From Myxococcus guangdongensis (GTDB taxonomy: Bacteria > Myxococcota > Myxococcia > Myxococcales > Myxococcaceae): DNA of 64,000 bases. Both the position numbers and the translations under genes were made by a program. This document shows positions 8,859 through 20,735 of the stretch, in pieces. The stretch spans positions 248,001 to 312,000 of the forward strand of contig NZ_JAJVKW010000006.1 in assembly GCF_024198255.1 (NCBI RefSeq), written 5' to 3'. Below the pieces are notes generated by a model. It ran no database searches, had not been told where the DNA came from, and saw only the letters and a list, made by a program, of their open reading frames with translations. Numbering within the stretch: the stretch's first letter is position 1; each line of letters starts with the position of its first letter.

Positions 8859-9147
8859 GAGGCCACGCTAGACCAACTCCGCCTCGGGGCCGCTGACACG
8901 TCAACCTCGCTGCCTCGCGACGGCTGACACGTGAGGCCCCCGGTTCCTCGTTCCTGTTGGAACGTGTGCCTCCCCTGCATGCCGGGCGACGTCGGACGTG
9001 CGGCACCAGTCCATCCAGGAGCCTGGACGCCTGCTGGCCCAGGTGGGAGTCCGTGGGTCTCCCACCTCGAGTCCAGTTCCCGCCAGCCTTCAGGGCGCAT
9101 CCACTATGCCGGGGCTCCCACGGCCTCGCTGTAGTAGGTTGGTGTGA
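8859..9147. promoter_or_regulatory. Divergent intergenic region: paired TGACACGT sites and tandem stem-loops
   Basis: This stretch lies between the S41 protease gene (minus) and the helical-repeat gene (plus). TGACACGTCA at 8894-8903 and TGACACGTGA at 8925-8934 are 31 bases apart, about three helical turns, and resemble the sites at 3614-3742. Further right are two perfect inverted repeats: TCCAGG-AG-CCTGGA at 9014-9027, and a nine-base stem AGGTGGGAG / CTCCCACCT at 9041-9049 and 9059-9067 around a nine-base loop. The hairpins are not followed by T runs, so they are not obvious intrinsic terminators. Confidence 0.45.
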
Positions 9148-11505
9148 ATGGTACGTACTTCTGTGTTGGTGTTGATGGGGTTGTTCATCCTCGCGTCCGC
9201 CGAGGCCTTGGCCGCGTCCCCGGAAGCCGGCGCCGCGAAGTCCATCGCGGAGGCGACGAAGAAGGTGGAGTCGGCGCGCGCGGCGCTCGCGACGGCCGTG
9301 CAGAAAATCGAGGTGGAGCCGCCGCGCAACGCGGACCTGGACGCCGCCGTCGTGGCCGTGGAGGCGTTGAAGGACGCGCTCAACGCGGGGGCCAGCTTCG
9401 AGACGGAGGACCTGGAGTACGCCAAGCTCGTCCTCGCCGCGCGCAAGCAGCTGCGCACGCAGCGGGAGTACGTCGACGAGCGCCGCGCCAAGGTCCACAT
9501 CCACGAGTTCCGCCGCCGCATCGACGGTGCGCTCGCGCCCCTGAACGAGCGCATGGCGAAGCTCGTCAAGGAGGACTCCGGCAAGCAGGGGATGGACGAG
9601 GCTCGCGCCGCGGTGGACGGGCTCAAGAAGCTGGCGGAGGAGGGCCGGCCGTTGAAGAGCCAGGACCCGAAGTTCGCCCAGTACCTCACCGAGGTCGACG
9701 CGACCATCGCCCGCCACGAGAAGACGCTCGACGAGCGGTGGTTGCAGCAGTCGGCGCAGAAGCAGCGCGGGCAGTTGGAGGAGAGCCGCAAGTCGCTGGC
9801 GAACGCGCTCGCCGAGGTGAACAAGGCCTGGTCGGACGAGAAGTTCTCGGCGACGGACAAGGCCACGGTGGCGTTGCAGAAGACGCTCGACGAGGGCACG
9901 CCGCTCGAGGCGCGCGACAAGGCGTACCGCTCGGAGGCGGACAAGGCCCGCGCGGAGATCACCCAGGCCCGGCGCCGGATGGATGAGCTCGTCGTGCAGG
10001 CGGGCGTCTCCCGGGTCAAGGTGGAGCTGGAGCCCGCGCACGAGGAGCTGCGCGCGTCCGCCAAGGCGCTCCGGGCGAGGCGCCCCACGCCCGAGCAGCT
10101 CTCCGAGGCGAAGACGGCGGCGTTCGTCGCCCGGAAGCTGGTGGACAAGTACGAGCCCCAGGCGGCGAGGAGCCAGGCGATTGGCCAGTACCTCGGCGAG
10201 GTGAAGAACACGCTCGTCGAGGTGGAGGTGGCGCTCCAGGTCCGCACGCTGGACGCGGCGCGCGCCGAGGTGGTCCAGGCCCTGCGCAACGTGGAGAAGC
10301 GGGCCGTGACGCCCGAGCAGTTCGAGGAGGCCAAGACGGCGATGGTCGTCCTGGAGAAGACGCTCGAGACGGTGCACGTGAAGAACCCGGCCATCAGCCC
10401 CTCGGCGGTGGAGGCGCGGCAGCTGCTCAAGGACGGCCGGGCGACGATGGAGCGGCGCCGGTACGAGGTCGACCTGACGCAGCAGCGGATGAAGGTGGAC
10501 GAGGCGCGCAAGACCGCGGCGGCGCTGGTCATCCAGATCCAGAAGGAGTCTCCCACGCCTGCGCAGCTGCAGGAGGCGGACAACGCCGTGAAGCAGATTG
10601 GCGTGGTGTTGGAGGCGGGGGCCGCCTTCGTGAAGAAGGACCGCGACTACGCCATCTACGCCAAGGAGACGAAGGAGCGCATGGCGGACCTGGCGGAGCG
10701 GATCAACCGCCGGAAGATCGTCCTGTCCGCGGCGGATGCCCGGGCGCAGCTGTCCACGCGGCTGGCGCTGACGAAGGAGAAGCTGGAGTCGGCGAAGAGC
10801 ATCTCCGCGACGGACGGCGACGTGGAGACGGCGTCGAAGGGCGTGGACGACGTGATGCAGTTCTTCGAGGCGAACGCGGCGCTGGAGCGGCAGGACGCGG
10901 GCTACGCGGCGAACGCGGAGCGAGGGCGCGCCGAGTGGCTGAAGCTGGTGGAGGCGCTGGAGTTCGCGAAGCAGGCGAGGACGTTGCGGCAGCTGACGGG
11001 TGAGGCGCTGACCGCCGCCGGCAAGGCGTTCGCGTTGGCCGGGTCCTCCAAGGATTTGCGCAAGCGCAAGGAGCTGTACGCGAGCGCGGCGGAGAAGCTC
11101 CGGGCCTGCCAGGACGAGGGCGCGAGGATGGTGAAGGAGAACGCGAGCCTCGCCAGCGTGGATGTGCTGGTGGAGGGGATTCCCACCCGGCCGCAGGACG
11201 TGATGGCTCAGTGCGCGCAGACGGCGGAGGCGATCCAGGCGCCGCAGAAGAAGGCGGACGTGGAGCTGCGCTTCCAGGAGGGCCAGCGCAAGGCCTATGA
11301 CTCCGCGAAGGCGCTGCTCTCCAAGGGCAAGAAGCCCGAGGCGCTCGCGCAGCTCAACGACTGCATCGCGGAGGGGCGCATCCTGGAGAACGGCTACCCC
11401 GACTTCAAGGACCAGAAGTTCGACACCGGCAACGGCAGCATGAGCATGATTGAACTCATCCAGGTCTGCGCCAAGGAGCGCAAGGCGTTGCAAGCGTCGC
11501 CCTGA
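9148..11505 (+). CDS. Exported helical protein with about seven internal repeats
   Basis: This 785-residue protein has a signal peptide (LVLMGLFILASAEALA, cleavage near residue 23). The mature part is almost all helical and charged. It contains about seven degenerate repeats of 75-95 residues, each of the pattern A..L..A........T..D...A..AV..L...L..G......D..YA.Y....R. Copies are visible near residues 30, 115, 200, 275, 355, 430 and 520. The C-terminal 170 residues differ and hold several Cys. The repeats suggest spectrin-like antiparallel coiled coils forming a long periplasmic rod or scaffold. No enzyme motif is visible. No family is recognised. An intrinsic terminator follows 30 bases after the stop. 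Confidence 0.8.
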   Translation: MVRTSVLVLMGLFILASAEALAASPEAGAAKSIAEATKKVESARAALATAVQKIEVEPPRNADLDAAVVAVEALKDALNAGASFETEDLEYAKLVLAARKQLRTQREYVDERRAKVHIHEFRRRIDGALAPLNERMAKLVKEDSGKQGMDEARAAVDGLKKLAEEGRPLKSQDPKFAQYLTEVDATIARHEKTLDERWLQQSAQKQRGQLEESRKSLANALAEVNKAWSDEKFSATDKATVALQKTLDEGTPLEARDKAYRSEADKARAEITQARRRMDELVVQAGVSRVKVELEPAHEELRASAKALRARRPTPEQLSEAKTAAFVARKLVDKYEPQAARSQAIGQYLGEVKNTLVEVEVALQVRTLDAARAEVVQALRNVEKRAVTPEQFEEAKTAMVVLEKTLETVHVKNPAISPSAVEARQLLKDGRATMERRRYEVDLTQQRMKVDEARKTAAALVIQIQKESPTPAQLQEADNAVKQIGVVLEAGAAFVKKDRDYAIYAKETKERMADLAERINRRKIVLSAADARAQLSTRLALTKEKLESAKSISATDGDVETASKGVDDVMQFFEANAALERQDAGYAANAERGRAEWLKLVEALEFAKQARTLRQLTGEALTAAGKAFALAGSSKDLRKRKELYASAAEKLRACQDEGARMVKENASLASVDVLVEGIPTRPQDVMAQCAQTAEAIQAPQKKADVELRFQEGQRKAYDSAKALLSKGKKPEALAQLNDCIAEGRILENGYPDFKDQKFDTGNGSMSMIELIQVCAKERKALQASP

Positions 11506-11534
11506 GCGCGAAGGGCCTCTGTTCGGGTTCATCC

Positions 11535-11570
11535 AGACCCGGTCGGCACTCGTTGCCGGCCGGGTCTTTT
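11535..11570 (+). terminator. Rho-independent terminator of the helical-repeat gene
   Basis: AGACCCGG (11535-11542) pairs with CCGGGTCT (11560-11567), with an inner TCGGC/GCCGG extension, and the stem is followed by TTTT ending at 11570. It lies between the stop of the plus-strand repeat protein and the end of the minus-strand NRPS gene. On the minus strand the stem is not followed by a T run, so it serves mainly the plus strand. Confidence 0.75.
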
Positions 11571-11601
11571 CCATTCGAGCAGGCAGTTCGCTCGATGGCA
11601 T

Positions 11602-16428
<4,827 letters not shown>

Positions 16429-16483
16429 CGGAGAGTCCTTCTCGGGTGGAACAGGTTGGGGGGACGCGTGTGGCGTCGGCCGC

Positions 16484-17884
16484 TCACTTGTGCAGGGCGG
16501 CGGTGTTGCCGTCGGCGGAGACGACCTGGATGCGTCGGGGGCGCTCGGCGAGTCGCAAAAGCCGCGAGAGCGCCTCGGACACGTGCTCCAGGGGTCGGCC
16601 CTCGTCGGCCACGGTGAGGATCATCTCGTAGTCATCTCCCTCCGTGCCGGAGACGACCTGGGTTCGCGCCGTGAGCACACCCGGGAGCGTGGTGGCCAGG
16701 CGCCGCACGGAGGCCATGCATATCTTCTCGCTGCCGCGGACGAGGAAGTCGGAGAGCCGCCCCTGGAAGTACAGGTAGCCGTCCGCGTCGATGTCGAAGA
16801 TGTCGCCGGTGGCCAGCAGACGGGGGCCGCGCCACGCGTGCAGCTTGTCGCCCTCCACCAGTCCGATGCGCCGCTTCATCAGCGTGTCGGAGGAGACCAG
16901 CAGCTCCTGTTGTCCGCCGGGGCCTCGTGGGAAGAGTGACACCTGTGTACCGGGCAGGGGACGTCCCACGGACGCGTATCGGTGTGGGGGCTCCGCATGG
17001 GCCGCGAGCGTGGCCACCCGGGGACCGGCCTCGGACAGCCCATAGGTGAGGTACAGCTCTCCGCGTGGACGCAGGCGAAGCAATTGCGCCACGTGCTCGG
17101 GGGAGAGCACGTCCCCTCCGACGCCGAGTGAGCGCAAGTCCTCGAGGAAGGCTCCGCCTTGTTGGAGGAGCGCGCGCACCAGGAGGGGCGTGAGGGCGGA
17201 GACGGTGATGCCCTGCTCGGCGAGCAGTCGCAGATAGGCCGCGGGCTGGAACGGGGGGCCGCTGATGACCAGGTCCGCGCCGCGAAGCAGTGAGGCGAAG
17301 GCCTGGGCCACCATCGAGTACGAGTAGTAGAGCGGCAGGTTCACCAGCACGGTGTCGCCCGGACGCAGGCCCACGGCGTCCGAGTGACGACGCGCGTTGC
17401 GGAAGAGCGCCTCCAGGTCGAACACGCAGCCGCTGGCGAAGCCCGACGTGCCCGAGGTGAGCAGCACCATCTCGCCGGGCTGGGCGCCGGGAGGTGGTGC
17501 CTCGGAGAACATGGCGACTTCCGCTCCGCCCAGGTGGAAGCGGTCCACACCCCGAATCAGGGGCGCGGGGCGGCGCATGGTGACCAACGCGCGTGCGGGG
17601 AGCGCCTCCACGAGGGCCTGTTGTCGCAATGCTGGCGCGGACGGTGACACCAGGGCGGGCACGCCACGGGCGGCGAGGATGGCGAAGAGCTGGGTGAGCA
17701 GCTCGGCTCCGTTCGGCAGGGCGAGGAGGACGACATCGCCCGGTCTCAGTCCATGTGCTCGCCATGCCTCGGCGAGGGGCTCCACCCGGTGTCGGGTGGA
17801 CGTACCCGTCTCGCAGGTCAGGTCCCGAACACGGTCCAGGAACGCCTGGATGGAGGAGAGAGGGATGTCAGCGAGCTCGGTCAT
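16484..17884 (-). CDS. AMP-dependent ligase-like (adenylating) protein with degenerate motifs
   Basis: This 466-residue protein has the ANL-superfamily fold signals: P-loop-like LLTSGTSGFASG, TYGLSEAGPRV (A5-like) and the hinge TGDIFDIDADGYLYFQGRLSDF. The usual P-loop Lys (TSGTTGxPKG) is absent, and the C-terminal catalytic GK motif is replaced by a terminal GNTAALHK. It may still adenylate an acyl or amino acid and load the NRPS N-terminal carrier or the ACP; aryl-polyene-type clusters use a ligase in this position. Alternatively it may act as an acyltransfer partner without adenylation. Its ATG overlaps the preceding small ORF stop in an ATGA junction. Confidence 0.82.
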   Translation of the reverse strand: MTELADIPLSSIQAFLDRVRDLTCETGTSTRHRVEPLAEAWRAHGLRPGDVVLLALPNGAELLTQLFAILAARGVPALVSPSAPALRQQALVEALPARALVTMRRPAPLIRGVDRFHLGGAEVAMFSEAPPPGAQPGEMVLLTSGTSGFASGCVFDLEALFRNARRHSDAVGLRPGDTVLVNLPLYYSYSMVAQAFASLLRGADLVISGPPFQPAAYLRLLAEQGITVSALTPLLVRALLQQGGAFLEDLRSLGVGGDVLSPEHVAQLLRLRPRGELYLTYGLSEAGPRVATLAAHAEPPHRYASVGRPLPGTQVSLFPRGPGGQQELLVSSDTLMKRRIGLVEGDKLHAWRGPRLLATGDIFDIDADGYLYFQGRLSDFLVRGSEKICMASVRRLATTLPGVLTARTQVVSGTEGDDYEMILTVADEGRPLEHVSEALSRLLRLAERPRRIQVVSADGNTAALHK

Positions 17885-18123
17885 GGGGCATCACCAGGGG
17901 AACGACTGTCACCCGCGGCGTCGGAGCCGCGGAGGGTCCGGCACACGGTGGAGGCGTCGCACCCGGTGCGCGAAGCGCCACGCCGGGCTCTGGGAAAAGC
18001 ATCGGGCCCGCAGGTGGTCGTTCGCCTCGTGAACGCACCTCGCGGCCGACTCGCGGCTCCATACGGAGCCAGGAACGTGGCTCTCGAAGAGGGGTCTGCG
18101 CCGGTGGCAGTGGCTCTCTTCAT
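17881..18123 (-). CDS. Candidate small ORF, 80 aa, coupled at both ends (uncertain)
   Basis: The frame fills the 235-base gap between two operon genes and overlaps both neighbours by ATGA (18120-18123 at its start, 17881-17884 at its end). That is what one expects of a coupled gene. Against this, its codons carry far more A/T at third positions than the neighbours (about one third by hand count), and the protein is rich in Arg, Ala, Thr, Ser and Gly with no recognisable fold. It has four Cys. It may be a small accessory protein or a non-coding spacer that is open by chance. Confidence 0.35.
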   Translation of the reverse strand: MKRATATGADPSSRATFLAPYGAASRPRGAFTRRTTTCGPDAFPRARRGASRTGCDASTVCRTLRGSDAAGDSRSPGDAP

Positions 18124-18707
18124 GGACGCACCTCGTCAGTGGCGCGCGACGCCGGGAGTAGGGCCTGCACCAGCAGCGCCGTGTCCACGGGTTGCCCTTC
18201 GCCGCGTGAGAGCACCACACATGCGGCGCGAGGCTCCTCTCCGGACACCGCCGCCGTCGTCGCGATGAGCGCGTAGTCGATGACACCGCGCATGAGCCAG
18301 GCCGTGGAGAGCGACAACGCGAGTCCAGCCCCCTCCGTCACGGGCAGCGTCAGCGCGAGCGTCGGACCTCGAATCCCGTGGACGATGCAGGCCAGACCCG
18401 TCGGCGCGCTCGGAGGCGCGGCAGGGAAACGGATGGGCGATGCGAAGCCACGCAAGGCCTCGCGAGCGGCGCTGGACAGGGCCTCCGGTGGCGCCTGGGT
18501 GCCCACGTGGATGAGCGAGCATCGGTCCGCCGATGCGCGGAAGCTCTCGCCCAGCGACTCGAGGACCTCTCCCACCGCGAGCACCAGCGTCCAGGCCATC
18601 GGGTCCGCGTAGCGGACGGAGGTCTTCACCTTCGCCACGTAGGGATTCGCTCCACCACCGCGCGTCCGCGCGCCGCCACGGAGCACCAGCGAGGTCGTCG
18701 GGTTCAT
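18120..18707 (-). CDS. Ketosynthase-like N-terminal-type protein (half-length, no active Cys)
   Basis: From the ATG at 18707 the protein has 195 residues. The ATG overlaps the TGA of the ketosynthase gene (ATGA), so I reject longer in-frame starts. The pattern (CSLIHVGTQAPPEAL, AREALRGFASPIRFP, GLALSLSTAWLMRGVIDYALI) resembles the short beta-ketoacyl-synthase-like domain (Pfam PF13723) found beside ketosynthases in aryl-polyene and related clusters. The usual catalytic motif TACSSG is absent, with TEGAGLALS in its place. It may be a chain-length factor-like partner of the neighbouring ketosynthase. The assignment is by pattern and moderate only. Confidence 0.7.
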   Translation of the reverse strand: MNPTTSLVLRGGARTRGGGANPYVAKVKTSVRYADPMAWTLVLAVGEVLESLGESFRASADRCSLIHVGTQAPPEALSSAAREALRGFASPIRFPAAPPSAPTGLACIVHGIRGPTLALTLPVTEGAGLALSLSTAWLMRGVIDYALIATTAAVSGEEPRAACVVLSRGEGQPVDTALLVQALLPASRATDEVRP

Positions 18708-19825
18708 CGCGCCGCCTCGAAGACGAGCGCGGTATCGAACCCACCGAAGCCGAGCGTCAGGCTCAGTCCGAGCCGCTCCTCGTGCCTCACCGGCCGCCCC
18801 ACGGGGAGCGGGCAGGGGAAGTCCTTGTCGGGCTGCTCCAGTCCGACGATGGGCGGCACTACTCCCTCGCGCAGCGCGAGGATGAGCGCGATCGCCTCCA
18901 TCGCTCCCGTGGCCCCCAACGTGTGTCCGAAGGCCCCCTTCGTCGCGAAGACACACGGACGCGGGCCCGTCCCGAACAGCGCCCGGAACGCCTCTGCCTC
19001 CGCGCGGTCATTCGCCGGCGTCGCCGAGCCATGCGCGTTGATGAGCCCGATGTCCCGAGCCGAGACCCGCGCGTCCTGGAGCGCCCGCTCCATCGCCAAC
19101 CGCGCCCCCAACGCCGCTGGGTCCGGCGAGGTCATGCTCGCCGCGTCGTTGGCCGAGCCCGCTCCCCGGAAGAGCGCGAGCAGCGAAGCCGAGCGCCCCC
19201 GCGCATGCTCCAGGGACTCCAACACCAGGAACCCCGCGCCCTCGCCCAACAACATGCCGTCATGCCGCGTGTCGAAGGCGCGCGAGCGGGTGGGGGACAT
19301 GGTGGAGAGCGCCGAGTGCGCCAGCCGCTTGCTTGGCGTCATGACATCCACGCCGCCGCAGACGCACACCTCCGCGGCACCGGAGCGGATGAGCTCCGCC
19401 CCGACGAGGATGGCGTCCGCCCCCGAGGAGCACGCCGTGGAGAGACTGACAGGCCGCTCACGCGCCCCCACCGCCCGGGCCACCTCGTCCGCCCAGGCGT
19501 GGAGCGGCGCCGTCCACTCGCCCTCGTCGTCGAGCCACGCGCCCAGGCTCGTGCCCAGGACCAGTCTCGTCGTGGCTCCGCGCGCGTCCAGCCCGGCCTC
19601 CGTCAGCGCGCGACCGAGCGTCTCCACCGCGAACCTCCGCAGCCGGGGCGCGGGACCCTCCCCCCGTGAGGGGATGACCGCGGCCAGCGTGTTGCGCAGC
19701 CGATGCGGAGAGGCCACCTCGACGAAGCCGTGCTCACCGGCGAGCAGTCGCCGCCACACATCCTCGAGCCCGTGGCCCAGGGCCGTGCTCCACGCGGCCC
19801 CGGTCACCGCGATGGGCGCTACCAT
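18704..19825 (-). CDS. Beta-ketoacyl-ACP synthase (FabF/KAS II-like)
   Basis: The start at 19825 (MVAPIAVTGAAW) gives 373 residues, a little short of the usual 400-420. It overlaps the stop of the upstream FabZ-like gene by 7 bases. The thiolase-fold triad is complete: Cys132 in STACSSG, His265 in NAHGSATPANDRAE, and His301 in KGAFGHTLGATGA. The enzyme would perform decarboxylative condensation of malonyl-ACP with an acyl chain, here probably on the ACP encoded at 22123. The operon has no ketoreductase, so either a housekeeping FabG is borrowed or the keto group is kept. The half-length KS-like protein encoded next may be its partner. Confidence 0.9.
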   Translation of the reverse strand: MVAPIAVTGAAWSTALGHGLEDVWRRLLAGEHGFVEVASPHRLRNTLAAVIPSRGEGPAPRLRRFAVETLGRALTEAGLDARGATTRLVLGTSLGAWLDDEGEWTAPLHAWADEVARAVGARERPVSLSTACSSGADAILVGAELIRSGAAEVCVCGGVDVMTPSKRLAHSALSTMSPTRSRAFDTRHDGMLLGEGAGFLVLESLEHARGRSASLLALFRGAGSANDAASMTSPDPAALGARLAMERALQDARVSARDIGLINAHGSATPANDRAEAEAFRALFGTGPRPCVFATKGAFGHTLGATGAMEAIALILALREGVVPPIVGLEQPDKDFPCPLPVGRPVRHEERLGLSLTLGFGGFDTALVFEAAR

Positions 19826-20349
19826 AGCGGCGAGCCCAGCTCCGAGACCTTGGCGCGGATGAGGCTCGCGCGGAACGCCGCCACCCGACGCGTGCCCACC
19901 ATCGCCTTGCCCGAGTAGACGAAGAGCCCTCCCGCGAGCCGGTTCTTCTGGATGCGCAGCACCACCTGGTCCCCGGGCACGACGACCTGGAGGAACCGGC
20001 TCTCCACCGAGCCAATCAAGGTCAGCTCGTCCTCGGCCAGGGGCGAGGTGCTCATCTGGTAGAGGATGATGCCCGCCTGGGCGAAGGCCTGGATGAGGTT
20101 GCTGCCGGGGTAGATGGCGCGCTCGGGGAAGTGGCCCGCGATGCAGTCCAGGTTCCCGGAGATGGAGACGAGCGCCTCCAGGAAGTCGCCCGGCTCGTGG
20201 TCGACGATGCGGTCCAACAGAATCATCGGGTGGCGGTGCCGCAGCCACTCGCGCAGGGCGGTGAAGCCCAGGGGCCTGGGCTGGCGCTCGGCCTTGTTCA
20301 GGACGACGGGGACCGCTCGAGGGCGCTGCTGAGGTTCGGGGGAAGGCAT
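19819..20349 (-). CDS. FabZ-like hotdog protein with altered active site
   Basis: This 176-residue protein carries FabZ landmarks: RHRHPMILLDRI (about 37-47) and AGHFPERAIYPGSNLIQAFAQ. The catalytic His of hydroxyacyl-ACP dehydratases is present (H73), but the catalytic Glu, normally in PGVLxxEAMAQ, is Gln87. An extra N-terminal 30 residues precede the domain. Without the acid residue, classical dehydration is doubtful. It could be a non-catalytic partner, a thioester-binding protein or a dehydratase with changed chemistry. The start overlaps the thioesterase gene by 52 bases; no downstream start keeps the domain intact apart from Leu/Val codons near residue 15. Confidence 0.85.
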   Translation of the reverse strand: MPSPEPQQRPRAVPVVLNKAERQPRPLGFTALREWLRHRHPMILLDRIVDHEPGDFLEALVSISGNLDCIAGHFPERAIYPGSNLIQAFAQAGIILYQMSTSPLAEDELTLIGSVESRFLQVVVPGDQVVLRIQKNRLAGGLFVYSGKAMVGTRRVAAFRASLIRAKVSELGSPLW

Positions 20350-20735
20350 GTGGGGTCTCCGCTCTCACGATTGACGACAGCCAGGTCCAGACTTCCGGAG
20401 GCGAGCAGCACCGGCTCGGGCGCGGGGCCCTCGCGGTAGACCGCCACGCCCAGCTTCAGACTCGCGGGGCCCACGTGCTCCAGACGGGCCTCCAACCGCA
20501 GCCAGTCCTGGAAGCGCGCGGCCTCGCGGTAGCGGATGCGCAGCTCACGCACGCGCAGATCCAACCCCTGCCCCTCGAGCTTCACGAGGTCCGAGCCGCG
20601 ACGCTCCAGCTCCTCCAGCGCCGCCGTCTCCAGCAGCGACGCGTACCGCGAGAAGTGCACGACGCCCGACGCATCGGTGTCCACGTGCTCCACCCGATGA
20701 CGCCGGGGCGCCGGGGCGGGGGACTCCATCCTCAT
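20298..20735 (-). CDS. Hotdog acyl-CoA/ACP thioesterase (4-HBA-CoA thioesterase type)
   Basis: The start at 20735 gives 145 residues, the normal length of the family. It overlaps the aminotransferase stop by ATGA; a much longer in-frame extension upstream is rejected because it runs antisense-like through that gene. The YbgC/FcbC-type active-site segment VEHVDTDASGVVHFSRYASLLE holds the catalytic Asp, and RVRELRIRYREAARFQD matches the family strand. It hydrolyses acyl thioesters, perhaps proofreading or releasing chains from the ACP. Similar genes occur in aryl-polyene and resorcinol clusters. Confidence 0.85.
   Translation of the reverse strand: MRMESPAPAPRRHRVEHVDTDASGVVHFSRYASLLETAALEELERRGSDLVKLEGQGLDLRVRELRIRYREAARFQDWLRLEARLEHVGPASLKLGVAVYREGPAPEPVLLASGSLDLAVVNRESGDPTCLPPNLSSALERSPSS

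Noticed and set aside
7726-11601. A 1291-codon minus-strand open frame antisense to the helical-repeat gene
   Set aside because: Rich in Leu/Arg/His low-complexity sequence with no fold; the plus-strand gene has signal peptide, repeats and terminator. It is a typical GC-rich shadow frame.
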